A stretch of 64,000 nucleotides of DNA from contig NZ_JBHSYQ010000015.1 in the NCBI RefSeq assembly GCF_042662225.1, forward strand, positions 310,001 through 374,000, read 5' to 3'. Source of the DNA: Nibribacter roseus (GTDB lineage Bacteria; Bacteroidota; Bacteroidia; Cytophagales; Hymenobacteraceae). Both the position numbers and the translations under genes were made by a program. How positions within the stretch are numbered: position 1 is the first letter of the stretch; each line of letters opens with the position of its first letter. The notes beneath the pieces were generated by a model. That model did no database searches, was not told the origin of the DNA, and saw nothing but the letters and a program-made list of their open reading frames with translations. This document shows positions 27,979-35,872 of the stretch, piece by piece.

Positions 27979-28040
27979 AACAGCCGATAAACAGAAAAGG
28001 CAGGTGAATCACCTGCCTTTTCTGTTTATCGGCTGTTTTT
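27979..28040. terminator. long perfect hairpin terminator
   Basis: Perfect 27-bp arms (27979-28005 and 28011-28037) around a 5-base loop, followed on the plus strand by a T-rich tail. It separates the convergent Wzz-like and GNAT-nitrilase genes (stop at 28042) and could serve both. Confidence 0.85.
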
Positions 28041-28041
28041 C

Positions 28042-29595
28042 TTAAATCTCGGTTAAATCATCCTCTTTCTGGTGCAGCCAGCTCAGATTATATAAATCTT
28101 TCCGGCGGTCACGTAAGTTACGTACGCTGCCGGTAGTATTAAGGTCCTTGAGCAAATCTAAATCCAGGTCGGCAATCAGGGTCATCTCAGTGTTAGGTGT
28201 AGCTTCGGCTATGATGGCATCATGCGGAAAAGCTACGTCAGAAGGAGAGAATACAGCAGACTGAGAGTATTGAATGTCCATGTTTTCTACCCGTGGCAAG
28301 TTACCCACGCTGCCAGTGATTGCCACATAGCATTCGTTTTCAATGGCTCGGGCTTGGGCACAGTGTCGTACGCGCAGATAGGCATTCTTGGTATCAGTTT
28401 GGTAAGGCACAAACAATACCTTCATGTCTTGGTCTGAAAGCATACGGGCCAATTCCGGAAACTCGACATCGTAGCAGATCAGAATGCCTATTTTACCGAA
28501 ATCAGTGTCAAAAACACTTAGCTTGTTCCCTCCACGCATACCCCAATAATGGGCTTCGTCTGGCGTAACATGTAGTTTGTATTGTTTGTCATAAGTACCA
28601 TCGCGTCTACACAGGTAACTCACATTGTGTAGCTTGTTATCAATGTACTCAGGCATACTGCCCGCAATGATGTTGATGTTGTAAGACAACGCCAGGTGAA
28701 TCAGTCGCTCTCTTATGCCCTCTGTATAATCAGCCAGTTTACGGATGGCGGCAGAAGGAGTGCGTTCATCTGTAAGAGCCATCAGAGGAGCGTTAAAGAA
28801 CTCTGGGAACATGACCATATCCGCTTTGTATGAGCTAACGGTGTCTATGAAGAATTCTATCTGCTGCTCAAAGTCTTCCAGTGAATTCATTTGGCGCATT
28901 TGCCACTGAATGACCCCAATACGAACTACTTTTTTTGTACCCCCAACCAGCGTTTCTTTTTCTTCATAATAAACGTTTATCCACTCCAGCAAAGAAGCAT
29001 AGGCCTTGGAGTCTTTGTCTTGGGGCATGTAGGCCTTAATGATTTTACGGACGTGAAAACCGTTGCTAAGCTGGAAAGTAAGGATAGGGTCGTATATTTC
29101 TTTATTACGAACCTGCTCAATGTACTTGCCCGGCGTCATTTTATCTGAATGCTCCTTGTAGCCAGGTATACGCCCGCCCAAGATAATTCCTCTCAAGTTC
29201 AGGTTTTCGCAGAGTTCTTTACGGGCATCGTACAAACGGCGACCTAGGCGAAGGTTCCGGTATTCTGGGTGCACGAATACGTCAACGCCATAAAGAGTAT
29301 CCCCATCAGAATCATGGGTGTCAAATTTACCGCCGCCGGTTATCTGTTCGTAGTTGTGTTTGTCTCCGTATTCGGCGTAGTTTACAATAATGCTAAGAGC
29401 GGCCGCTACCACCTTTCCTTTGTCTTCTATACAAAGCTGGCCGTCTGGGAAGCGCTTAAGCAGTGAGTTAAATTCTTTCTGTGTCCAGGAGCCACCTAAG
29501 TTCGTGTATACCAGCTCCATTATTTGTTTCACTTCTTTATAGTCAGAAGTGGTGAGTTGGCGTAATATTAATTTGTGTTCAGTATTTTCAGACAT
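28042..29595 (-). CDS. fused GNAT acetyltransferase and carbon-nitrogen hydrolase
   Basis: 517 residues. The first part (about 8-200) is a GNAT domain with the acetyl-CoA loop region VFVHPEYRNLRLGRRLYDAR. The second (about 223-505) is a nitrilase-superfamily amidohydrolase with the full Glu-Lys-Cys triad: Glu265 (MFPEF), Lys340 (KQYKLH) and Cys374 (ILICYDVEFPE). The two-domain fusion is widespread in Bacteroidota; the substrate is not established, though nitrilase partners of this branch act on amides or N-acyl compounds. It stands alone, with a good promoter at 29670-29700. Confidence 0.9.
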   Translation of the reverse strand: MSENTEHKLILRQLTTSDYKEVKQIMELVYTNLGGSWTQKEFNSLLKRFPDGQLCIEDKGKVVAAALSIIVNYAEYGDKHNYEQITGGGKFDTHDSDGDTLYGVDVFVHPEYRNLRLGRRLYDARKELCENLNLRGIILGGRIPGYKEHSDKMTPGKYIEQVRNKEIYDPILTFQLSNGFHVRKIIKAYMPQDKDSKAYASLLEWINVYYEEKETLVGGTKKVVRIGVIQWQMRQMNSLEDFEQQIEFFIDTVSSYKADMVMFPEFFNAPLMALTDERTPSAAIRKLADYTEGIRERLIHLALSYNINIIAGSMPEYIDNKLHNVSYLCRRDGTYDKQYKLHVTPDEAHYWGMRGGNKLSVFDTDFGKIGILICYDVEFPELARMLSDQDMKVLFVPYQTDTKNAYLRVRHCAQARAIENECYVAITGSVGNLPRVENMDIQYSQSAVFSPSDVAFPHDAIIAEATPNTEMTLIADLDLDLLKDLNTTGSVRNLRDRRKDLYNLSWLHQKEDDLTEI

Positions 29596-29669
29596 GTGTT
29601 TGTAATGATTTTTCTCTGAGGAATTCAGATGAAGGATATAGGGATTCTTTTTCCACTATATATTATACT

Positions 29670-29700
29670 CAAAAGTAAGCAAGGGAGTTCCAGAACGCAA
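29670..29700 (-). promoter_or_regulatory. Bacteroidota-type promoter for the GNAT-nitrilase gene
   Basis: On the minus strand TTG (29700-29698), 20 bases, then TACTTTTG (29677-29670). The predicted leader is about 68 bases. Confidence 0.6.
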
Positions 29701-29722
29701 CTTATACAGAAGTATGGGTAGG

Positions 29723-29764
29723 CCTGTTTTAGGTCCATTTTTCTAAAATAAGGCCTAAAACAGG
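29723..29764. terminator. GTTTTAGGC-family palindrome (copy 3)
   Basis: CCTGTTTTAGG...CCTAAAACAGG with an imperfect inner stem, 40 bases after the scoB stop (minus strand). Confidence 0.7.
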
Positions 29765-29803
29765 AAAGTCTTAATTTATAAAAAGCATTTGTTCTAGCCT
29801 CTG

Positions 29804-30457
29804 TTAAACCGCAATTTCTGGTACGTCTCCCTCTATTATCAGCTTTCCGGCAGTAGCATTCTTTATTTGCTCCACACTTACTCCAGGTGCTCTTTCCAAT
29901 AGTCTGAATCCATTACCGGTAACTTCCAGCACCGCCAAATCTGTTACAATTTTTTTAACGCACTGCACACCGGTAATTGGCAAGGTACACTGCGGGAGGA
30001 GTTTTGACTGACCGTCTTTGGAGGTATGTTGCATAGCCACAATGATGTTTTTGGCCGATGCCACCAAATCCATGGCGCCACCCATGCCTTTGACCATTTT
30101 GCCGGGGATTTTCCAGTTGGCAATGTCCCCTTTTTCAGACACCTCCATGGCACCCAAAATGGTAAGATGCACGTGTTCTCCGCGTATCATGGCAAAGCTT
30201 TCGGCGGAGCTGAAAATGGAAGAGCCAGGCAGAGTGGTGACGGTTTGCTTACCCGCATTAATCAGGTCAGGGTCAACCTCCGCCTCAGTAGGGAAGGGGC
30301 CCATGCCTAAAAGACCGTTCTCACTCTGCAGCACCACATCCATTCCCTCTGGTATGTAATTCGCCACCAAGGTAGGTATTCCAATGCCCAAGTTCACATA
30401 AAAGCCATCCTGTAATTCCTGAGCTATACGTTTCGCGATTCCATGTTTATCGAGCAT
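29804..30457 (-). CDS. scoB: 3-oxoacid CoA-transferase subunit B
   Basis: 217 residues, normal length. With subunit A it moves CoA from succinyl-CoA (or acetyl-CoA) to acetoacetate or a similar 3-oxoacid. The catalytic glutamate is Glu46 in the SENGLLGMGP motif; GIGIPTLVANYIP and the glycine-rich GAMEVSEKGDIANW are also typical. The A subunit gene lies upstream at 30906, but a four-helix-bundle gene sits between them. The start codon A is the outermost base of the left inverted repeat of that insert. Confidence 0.92.
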   Translation of the reverse strand: MLDKHGIAKRIAQELQDGFYVNLGIGIPTLVANYIPEGMDVVLQSENGLLGMGPFPTEAEVDPDLINAGKQTVTTLPGSSIFSSAESFAMIRGEHVHLTILGAMEVSEKGDIANWKIPGKMVKGMGGAMDLVASAKNIIVAMQHTSKDGQSKLLPQCTLPITGVQCVKKIVTDLAVLEVTGNGFRLLERAPGVSVEQIKNATAGKLIIEGDVPEIAV

Positions 30458-30908
30458 AATGTGCTAATTATAAATGTGCTAATGTGTTAGTTGTTTTTTG
30501 TAGATGAAATTATCTTGGAAAGCAGTTTTTGCAGTTCTAATAATTTCTCAAGTTTGTCATCTATGCTTGTGTAATGTTTACTGTGCTTGCACAAAAGAAG
30601 CCAATATTCTGTCTCAATGGCTTCTTTGGCCGCGATCTTAAGTTTATGGATAAAGTCAGCTCTACTTTCTGCGTGTTGTGCTTCCCAAACGTTAGCTCCA
30701 ATGGAAGTTCCGCTTTTAAGAAGTTGGTTGGCTACTACATATTTACGCTGCTGCTCTAAAGTTTCTGAGTACACAATAATGGTTAGAGCAAAATCAAAAG
30801 ACTTAGCTACTATGGCATTCTGTTTTTTGATTGGCTCTTGTTCCATTAATAAATTAAATCATGCAGAAAAAGAATAGCACATAAAATCATTCAGGAATTA
30901 GCACATTA
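30457..30908. mobile_element. putative small element with 13-bp perfect terminal inverted repeats
   Basis: TAATGTGCTAATT (30457-30469) and its exact complement AATTAGCACATTA (30896-30908) bound a 452-bp segment holding one small gene. Further copies of the word ATGTGCTA occur inside each arm (near 30474 and 30874). The outer bases form the scoA stop TAA on one side and the A of the scoB ATG on the other, so removal would leave the two genes joined by stop-start. No transposase is present; mobility is inference. Confidence 0.5.
30487..30846 (-). CDS. four-helix-bundle protein (23S rRNA intervening-sequence / S23 family)
   Basis: 119 residues. The family hallmarks are VAKSFDFALTIIVYSETL, the LLKSGTSIGANVWEAQHAESRADFIHKLKIAAKEAIETEYWL stretch read in parts, and a basic C-terminus: a helical bundle related to the proteins encoded in 23S rRNA intervening sequences and to Avd of diversity-generating retroelements. 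No rRNA, reverse transcriptase or variable repeat is near. It splits scoA from scoB and lies inside matching inverted repeats, with its stop codon within the left arm. The biochemical role of these proteins is not known; nucleic-acid binding is suspected. Confidence 0.85.
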   Translation of the reverse strand: MEQEPIKKQNAIVAKSFDFALTIIVYSETLEQQRKYVVANQLLKSGTSIGANVWEAQHAESRADFIHKLKIAAKEAIETEYWLLLCKHSKHYTSIDDKLEKLLELQKLLSKIISSTKNN

Positions 30909-31598
30909 CCTAACCGTTCTCTGCTCAATGCGCTTCTCGTAGTCTTTGCCCTGGAAGATACGCTGCACATAAATACCCGGTGTATGAATCATGTTGGGGT
31001 CTAGTTCACCAACTGGAACAAGCTCTTCTACCTCGGCTATGGTGATCTTTCCGGCGGTGGCCATCATGGGGTTGAAATTGCGGGCGGTGCCTTTGTAGAT
31101 AAGGTTGCCAGCGGTGTCACCCTTCCAAGCTTTTACTAAGGCGAAATCTGCTTTCAACCATGACTCCATCAGGTACATTTTCCCGTTGAACTCGCGGCTT
31201 TCTTTGCCTACGCCTATTTCTGTGCCATAACCAGCAGGGGTGAAAAAAGCCGGAATACCAGCTCCGCCCGCCCTGATTCGTTCAGCTAAAGTTCCCTGCG
31301 GGATCAGTTCTACTTCCAATTCACCAGAAAGCAGCTGACGTTCAAACTCAGCATTTTCGCCCACATAACTGGAAATCATCTTCTTGACCTGGCGTTTTTG
31401 CAGCAGTAAACCAATGCCAAAATCATCTACTCCGGCATTGTTTGAAATACACGTTAAGTTTTTGATGCCTTTGTTTAAGAGCTCATTGATGGCGTTCTCT
31501 GGTATGCCACACAATCCAAAACCACCAAGCATTAATGTAGCACCGTCTGGAATGTCATGGCAGGCCTCGGCCGCATCTTTCACCACTTTGTTTATCAT
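30906..31598 (-). CDS. scoA: 3-oxoacid CoA-transferase subunit A
   Basis: 230 residues, normal length. It carries the CoA-transferase I pattern near the N-terminus (GATLMLGGFGLCGIPENAI) and EVELIPQGTLAERIRAGGAGIP in the middle. It forms a heterodimer with subunit B (29804) and takes part in ketone-body or short-chain oxoacid use. The gene order A then B is conventional; the insertion of a four-helix-bundle gene between them is not. Its TAA stop is formed by the outer end of the insert's right inverted repeat. Confidence 0.92.
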   Translation of the reverse strand: MINKVVKDAAEACHDIPDGATLMLGGFGLCGIPENAINELLNKGIKNLTCISNNAGVDDFGIGLLLQKRQVKKMISSYVGENAEFERQLLSGELEVELIPQGTLAERIRAGGAGIPAFFTPAGYGTEIGVGKESREFNGKMYLMESWLKADFALVKAWKGDTAGNLIYKGTARNFNPMMATAGKITIAEVEELVPVGELDPNMIHTPGIYVQRIFQGKDYEKRIEQRTVR

Positions 31599-31632
31599 AA
31601 ATAAAGAGTAGTTAGTGTAGTAGTTTAAATGG

Positions 31633-31670
31633 CGTTTTGGCTCTATTTTTCATAAAACAGCCCTAAAACG
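31633..31670. terminator. GTTTTAGGC-family palindrome (copy 4)
   Basis: CGTTTTGGCTCTATTTT...ACAGCCCTAAAACG, imperfect, directly after the stop of the membrane protein gene at 31673 and upstream of scoA. Confidence 0.65.
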
Positions 31671-31672
31671 TA

Positions 31673-32077
31673 TTAAGGAATTCGGCGAGCAGACATGTTG
31701 CCGCCAAAGAAGGACATCGGCACAAACAACAAGACAGCCACTACTACAAACCATAGTGGGTGTTCAAACTGCCAAAAATTGACAATGCCAAAAATGAGCA
31801 GAACGGTGCCAACAATAAGCGCGTGTATTACCGGTTTGGCAGGAGCGTAGCGAGCAGCCAGGTTGCCGCCTAAAAAAGCCCCAATAGCATAGGCAAGTAA
31901 AACCAGTAGAAGGGCGCCAACGGGAGCATTGGTAATATAAGATGCCAAGGCCTGCGGATCTTCTGGGTTCACAGTAGCGGGCATGGGGTATAAAAGCTGC
32001 CCCAAAAATTGCACGATGCTAATGGTGAACACCCCAAGGGCTATGCCACCTAAAACAGAAAGTATGCTTTTGAACAT
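31673..32077 (-). CDS. hypothetical four-helix membrane protein
   Basis: 134 residues with four hydrophobic segments (about 8-28, 54-76, 85-101, 106-125). The loop after the second segment reads GAFLGGNLAARYAP and the C-terminus repeats the theme (FFGGNMSARRIP), hinting at an internal duplication of a GGNxxAR motif. I do not recognise a functional family. Inner-membrane location is likely. It is a single gene between a palindromic terminator and the ribF operon. Confidence 0.7.
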   Translation of the reverse strand: MFKSILSVLGGIALGVFTISIVQFLGQLLYPMPATVNPEDPQALASYITNAPVGALLLVLLAYAIGAFLGGNLAARYAPAKPVIHALIVGTVLLIFGIVNFWQFEHPLWFVVVAVLLFVPMSFFGGNMSARRIP

Positions 32078-32174
32078 AGAGAAAGGTTTGTGTTAGAGAC
32101 AATCCTACTACATGGGCTGTCTTTCCCCTCTCTCTATCGTGAAAGCCCGTTGTGAAGTTACGGATTTCGGTAAT

Positions 32175-33104
32175 TTATCCTAACAACTGTAAGGCTTTCT
32201 CTTTATCCAGGTACAGTTGCTGGACCATGTCCTCCAGCTTGTTGAACTTGAGCTCTGGCCGCATGTAAGAAATAAACTGTACCATAATTTCTTTGTCATA
32301 CAGGTCTCCTGAGAAGTTGAAAAGATATACTTCTATGGTTTGAGCCCCGCCTTCTACCACTGTAGGATTCGTGCCTATGTTCAGCATGCCTTTATGCTGC
32401 CCCTGTGGTGTCTGTACCAGTACCGCGTACACACCCTGTGCCGGAATCTGCTTCAGCTTTTCGGCTACCTGTATGTTGGCAGTCGGGAAGCCTATGGTGC
32501 GGCCTAACTGTCTTCCTTTGACTACAGTACCGGTAAGGGAGTAGGGGCGGCCAAGGTATTTGGTAGCCGTTTCTAAGTCGCCGTTTTCTAAAGCAGTTCT
32601 TATTTTGCTGGAGCTAACCCCCACGGCATCTACATCTTGCCGAGGAATTTCCTCCACCTCAAATCCGTAGCGGTTGGCGTTCTGTTGTAGATAGTCAAAG
32701 CCGCCCTCGCGGTTTTTGCCAAAACGGTGGTCGTAGCCAATCACTAATTTTTTGGTACGCAGCGTGTCAATGAGAATCTTCTGAATATAGTCCTCCGAGC
32801 TCCATTGGGCAAATTCTTTGGTGAAAGTAAGTATGAGAAGAAAGTCTACACCATACTTCTCCAACGCCTCAATGCGTTCTTCTATGGTAGAAAGCAGGCG
32901 CAGAGAATCATCAGCAGGATTAAGTACCGTACGCGGGTGCGGCCAATAAGTGATCACAACGCTCTGGCCATTGTTTTGACTGGCAGACTCCGTTAGGCGT
33001 GAAAGGATCTGCTGGTGCCCTACGTGTACACCGTCAAAGGTGCCGGAAGTGACCACCGCATGCGGAAGAGAAGGAAATTGATTAAGCTCCCGAATTACCT
33101 TCAT
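32175..33104 (-). CDS. ribF: bifunctional riboflavin kinase / FAD synthetase
   Basis: 309 residues, normal for the fusion enzyme that makes FMN and then FAD from riboflavin. The N-terminal nucleotidyltransferase domain has GTFDGVHVGHQQIL and the ISSSKIR-like VSSSKIRTALENGDLE; the C-terminal kinase domain (from about 185) has GRQLGRTIGFPTANI and GMLNIGTNPTV. It is last in a five-gene operon (ftsX, DUF3098, uppP, truB, ribF) and overlaps truB by 23 bases. I saw no FMN riboswitch upstream; the truB-ribF linkage is a common bacterial arrangement. Confidence 0.95.
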   Translation of the reverse strand: MKVIRELNQFPSLPHAVVTSGTFDGVHVGHQQILSRLTESASQNNGQSVVITYWPHPRTVLNPADDSLRLLSTIEERIEALEKYGVDFLLILTFTKEFAQWSSEDYIQKILIDTLRTKKLVIGYDHRFGKNREGGFDYLQQNANRYGFEVEEIPRQDVDAVGVSSSKIRTALENGDLETATKYLGRPYSLTGTVVKGRQLGRTIGFPTANIQVAEKLKQIPAQGVYAVLVQTPQGQHKGMLNIGTNPTVVEGGAQTIEVYLFNFSGDLYDKEIMVQFISYMRPELKFNKLEDMVQQLYLDKEKALQLLG

Positions 33105-33792
33105 GGTGGGCCATTATTTTTTCGCGCAGTTCCTGAATCTGGTCAAGGCTCATGGCCTGATCAAGGTGGTAATCTCCAATACGGGTGCGAACCAGTTTTG
33201 AAAGATAGGCGCCACAACCCAACTTTTCTCCTAAATCGCGGGCTAAGCTGCGGATATAGGTGCCTTTGGAGCATACTACTCTAAAAGACACTATGTTTCC
33301 CTCAATACCAGTTATTTCAAACTTCTTGATGGTAATTCGTTTTGCCTTGATTTCGGCGTCTTGTCCTTTACGTGCCAGTTTATAAGCCCGTTCACCGTTC
33401 ACCTTTACTGCAGAGTATATCGGCGGAACCTGCTCAATCTCGCCTTCAAAAGATTGAGCCGCCGCTATAATCATATTTTCTGTAATATGATCTGTAGGAG
33501 AGGTACTATCAATTTCAGTTTCAAGGTCAAAAGAATGAGTTGTATGGCCAAGGGTAAAATGACCAGTATATTCCTTTTCCTGCGCCTGAATTTCCTCTAT
33601 TCGTTTGGTGAACTTACCGGTGCAAAGAATCAGTAAGCCAGAAGCCAATGGGTCTAGGGTACCGGCGTGGCCTATTTTCTTTATCCGCAGAGCAAACTTG
33701 GTTTTTTTGACCACGTCAAACGAGGTCCAGGTGAGGGGTTTGTCTATGAGCAGAATGGCTCCGGCTTCAAAATCGTATGGAGGCTTTAGCAT
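33082..33792 (-). CDS. truB: tRNA pseudouridine(55) synthase
   Basis: 236 residues. It makes pseudouridine 55 in the T loop of tRNAs. The catalytic Asp is at about 47 in GHAGTLDPLASG; IDKPLTWTSFDVV precedes it and CSKGTYIRSLARDLGEKLG lies in the C-terminal half. It lacks a long PUA extension, as in other Bacteroidota TruB proteins. The start shares one base with the uppP stop, and the end overlaps ribF. Confidence 0.95.
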   Translation of the reverse strand: MLKPPYDFEAGAILLIDKPLTWTSFDVVKKTKFALRIKKIGHAGTLDPLASGLLILCTGKFTKRIEEIQAQEKEYTGHFTLGHTTHSFDLETEIDSTSPTDHITENMIIAAAQSFEGEIEQVPPIYSAVKVNGERAYKLARKGQDAEIKAKRITIKKFEITGIEGNIVSFRVVCSKGTYIRSLARDLGEKLGCGAYLSKLVRTRIGDYHLDQAMSLDQIQELREKIMAHHEGNSGA

Positions 33793-34634
33793 TATACTAC
33801 TTGTAAGTCAACGCCCATGGCTAATAAAATCAAGAGCACCAGCCCCACAAGAATACGGTAGTAGCCAAACAACTTAAAGCCGTACTTGGTCAAAAACTCA
33901 ACAAAAAACTTAATTGCGGCCATGGCCACCAAAAAAGCCACAACATTACCAATGGCCAAAGCCTGCCATTCCTGGGCGGTGATAGCGGCAAAACCAGCTT
34001 CAATCTTATCCAGTTTAAAACTTAGTACATCAGAGATTTCAAGATGCAACAGGTCTGTTAACACGGAGTAAGAAGCGGCTGCCAGCATGGTTGGAACTGC
34101 CATGAAAAATGAAAATTCAGCAGCGGCTTTGCGGGTCATCTTTTGGGTAAGTCCCCCAATGATAGTGGAAGCAGAGCGTGAAACCCCAGGTATAATGGCC
34201 AGACACTGGAAAAAACCAATCACCAAGGCATTTTTGTAGCTTGGCGTAGTCACAGGATTCTCCTTTTCTTTAAACCAGCGGTCAACGAAGATTAAGATAA
34301 TGCCGCCTAGTAGTAAACTAATGGCTACTACTTCCACTCGCTCCAGCATGGCATCTACCATATCTTTCAGCACAAAGCCTATGGCCAAGGCTGGAACTAC
34401 TGCCGTAAAAAGCTTTTTGTAGAAGTTGACGGAATTGATAAAACGCTTCCAATATAAAACCACTACGCTCAGAATAGCCCCAAACTGAATGGTAACCGTA
34501 AACATCTTGGTAAACTCGAAAGCACTGATGCCCATTAAACTGGAAGCTATGACCATATGCCCAGTAGAGGAAACGGGTAGAAACTCAGTTAAACCTTCTA
34601 CTATAGCCAGTATTATGGCTTGCCAAATACTCAT
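33792..34634 (-). CDS. uppP: undecaprenyl-diphosphatase
   Basis: 280 residues with about eight membrane segments. It dephosphorylates undecaprenyl diphosphate to recycle the lipid carrier used for peptidoglycan and O-antigen assembly. The two family motifs are present: EGLTEFLPVSSTGHM at about 13-27 and PGVSRSAST at about 160. It sits in the ftsX operon, sharing single-base stop-start junctions with both neighbours. Confidence 0.95.
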   Translation of the reverse strand: MSIWQAIILAIVEGLTEFLPVSSTGHMVIASSLMGISAFEFTKMFTVTIQFGAILSVVVLYWKRFINSVNFYKKLFTAVVPALAIGFVLKDMVDAMLERVEVVAISLLLGGIILIFVDRWFKEKENPVTTPSYKNALVIGFFQCLAIIPGVSRSASTIIGGLTQKMTRKAAAEFSFFMAVPTMLAAASYSVLTDLLHLEISDVLSFKLDKIEAGFAAITAQEWQALAIGNVVAFLVAMAAIKFFVEFLTKYGFKLFGYYRILVGLVLLILLAMGVDLQVV

Positions 34635-34855
34635 TATGCGTCTTTTCGGGGTTTAGCCAAAATGGCGAAAAACTGAATGATGAAGCCAATCAGCAAAATA
34701 ATTGGGCCTACCGTTAAGCCCAATACGCCGTATCCGTAAGGCTGAGTGTCAAGCGACATGATGATAAACCCAATAGCCATGACCAACAGGCCCAACAACA
34801 TGATTTGGTAGTTCCTACGCCCGAAGGAGAATACGTTACGGTTTTTGTTTTCCAT
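34634..34855 (-). CDS. DUF3098-like small membrane protein
   Basis: 73 residues with two hydrophobic segments (about 17-33 and 46-67) and a charged N-terminus (MENKNRNVFSFGRRNYQIML). This pattern, GFIIMSLDTQPYG followed by LTVGPIILLIGFIIQFFAI, fits the DUF3098 proteins found beside ftsX and uppP across Bacteroidota. A role linked to cell division or the envelope is suggested only by this conserved neighbourhood. Confidence 0.8.
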   Translation of the reverse strand: MENKNRNVFSFGRRNYQIMLLGLLVMAIGFIIMSLDTQPYGYGVLGLTVGPIILLIGFIIQFFAILAKPRKDA

Positions 34856-34862
34856 GAAAGGA

Positions 34863-35762
34863 TTAATATAAATCGTCTAAAGAGGCCCTGAGATATTTTC
34901 TGACAGAGCGCAATGAGCTGAAGAACCCTAAAGCCCCACCCAGTACCAGCAGTGCCAGCAATAAAATCATAATTTGTTTTTCGTCGCGAAGCAGGTACAG
35001 CTCACTCATTTCAAAGTAAGCATATTGCAGAAGCACTAATAATAATGCGGAAGCCAAAATACCGCTGATCAAGCCCTGCAGGGTAGCTCTGTTAAGGAAA
35101 GGGCGCTGAATGAAAAAGGAAGTAGCGCCTACCAGCTGCATGCTTCTAATAAGAAAGCGTTGTGAGAAAAGAGCAAGCTTGATAGTGTTATTGATAAGAA
35201 TCATCACCACCAACACTAAAATACCAGCGAAGCTTATGAGCAATATGCTGAGGCGTTTCAGGTTCTGGTTAATGTTGTCTATCAGGCTTTCTACATATTC
35301 CACTTCAAAAACACCGGTAGTAGTCTGCAGGTCATGCTTAATCTTTTTCAGCTGGGCAGACGTGGCAAACTCTGGATTGATGCGTAGTATAAAGGCATCA
35401 CGTAATGGGTTCTCCCCCAGAAAAGATAAAAAGTCCTCTCCGGTCTCCTGAATAAATTCACGTGCGCCTTCTTCTTTAGACAAGAAGGTTACCTGAGGCT
35501 GGCCATCCGTTACGGCAATGTATTCTTTGCGCCCTAACGTCTTGTTCAATTTCTCTATCTCCATAGGCGAGATTTCCCGCTCCAGGTAAACCTGAACCTC
35601 CATGTTTTCCTTTACCAGATTAGATAACTTACCGGCATGGATGAGTAATAGCCCAAACAGCCCAATGACAAAAAGTGCCATGGTAATGCTAAAGATCACC
35701 ATGGTATGTGGGTAATTGCCCAGCTTTTTCTTTCGGGTATGTTTTATTGGTTTTGCAGCCAT
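34863..35762 (-). CDS. ftsX: cell division protein FtsX
   Basis: 299 residues: a basic cytoplasmic start, membrane helix at about 20-45, an extracytoplasmic domain (about 50-165) and three C-terminal membrane helices with the FtsX-type region RSMQLVGATSFFIQRPFL. With the ATPase FtsE (not in the window) it forms an ABC-type complex that controls wall hydrolases at the division site. First gene of the operon ending in ribF. A TAnnTTTG match lies at 35778-35785, very close to the start. Confidence 0.93.
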   Translation of the reverse strand: MAAKPIKHTRKKKLGNYPHTMVIFSITMALFVIGLFGLLLIHAGKLSNLVKENMEVQVYLEREISPMEIEKLNKTLGRKEYIAVTDGQPQVTFLSKEEGAREFIQETGEDFLSFLGENPLRDAFILRINPEFATSAQLKKIKHDLQTTTGVFEVEYVESLIDNINQNLKRLSILLISFAGILVLVVMILINNTIKLALFSQRFLIRSMQLVGATSFFIQRPFLNRATLQGLISGILASALLLVLLQYAYFEMSELYLLRDEKQIMILLLALLVLGGALGFFSSLRSVRKYLRASLDDLY

Positions 35763-35777
35763 AGAAGAGTATCAAGG

Positions 35778-35785
35778 CAAAAATA
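35778..35785 (-). promoter_or_regulatory. candidate -7 box for the ftsX operon
   Basis: The minus strand reads TATTTTTG, 15 bases upstream of the ftsX ATG. No -33 element at the right spacing was seen; the leader would be under 10 bases. Confidence 0.35.
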
Positions 35786-35816
35786 AGAATTATTTAGTAG
35801 AAGAACGGCAGCTGTT

Positions 35817-35856
35817 CTGTTTTTAAGCTGTTTTAAGAAAAATAGGCCTAAAACAG
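35817..35856. terminator. GTTTTAGGC-family palindrome (copy 5)
   Basis: CTGTTTTTAAGCTGTTTT...AAATAGGCCTAAAACAG, imperfect inner stem, 17 bases after the tamB stop (minus strand). Confidence 0.65.
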
Positions 35857-35872
35857 ACAACGAATACAAGAT

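Noticed and set aside
30487..30846. Four-helix-bundle gene as part of an rRNA intervening sequence or a diversity-generating retroelement
   Set aside because: There is no rRNA, reverse transcriptase, template repeat or variable repeat in the window.
33793..35872. FMN riboswitch controlling ribF
   Set aside because: ribF is the last gene of an overlapping operon and no conserved RFN-like structure is visible upstream of ftsX.
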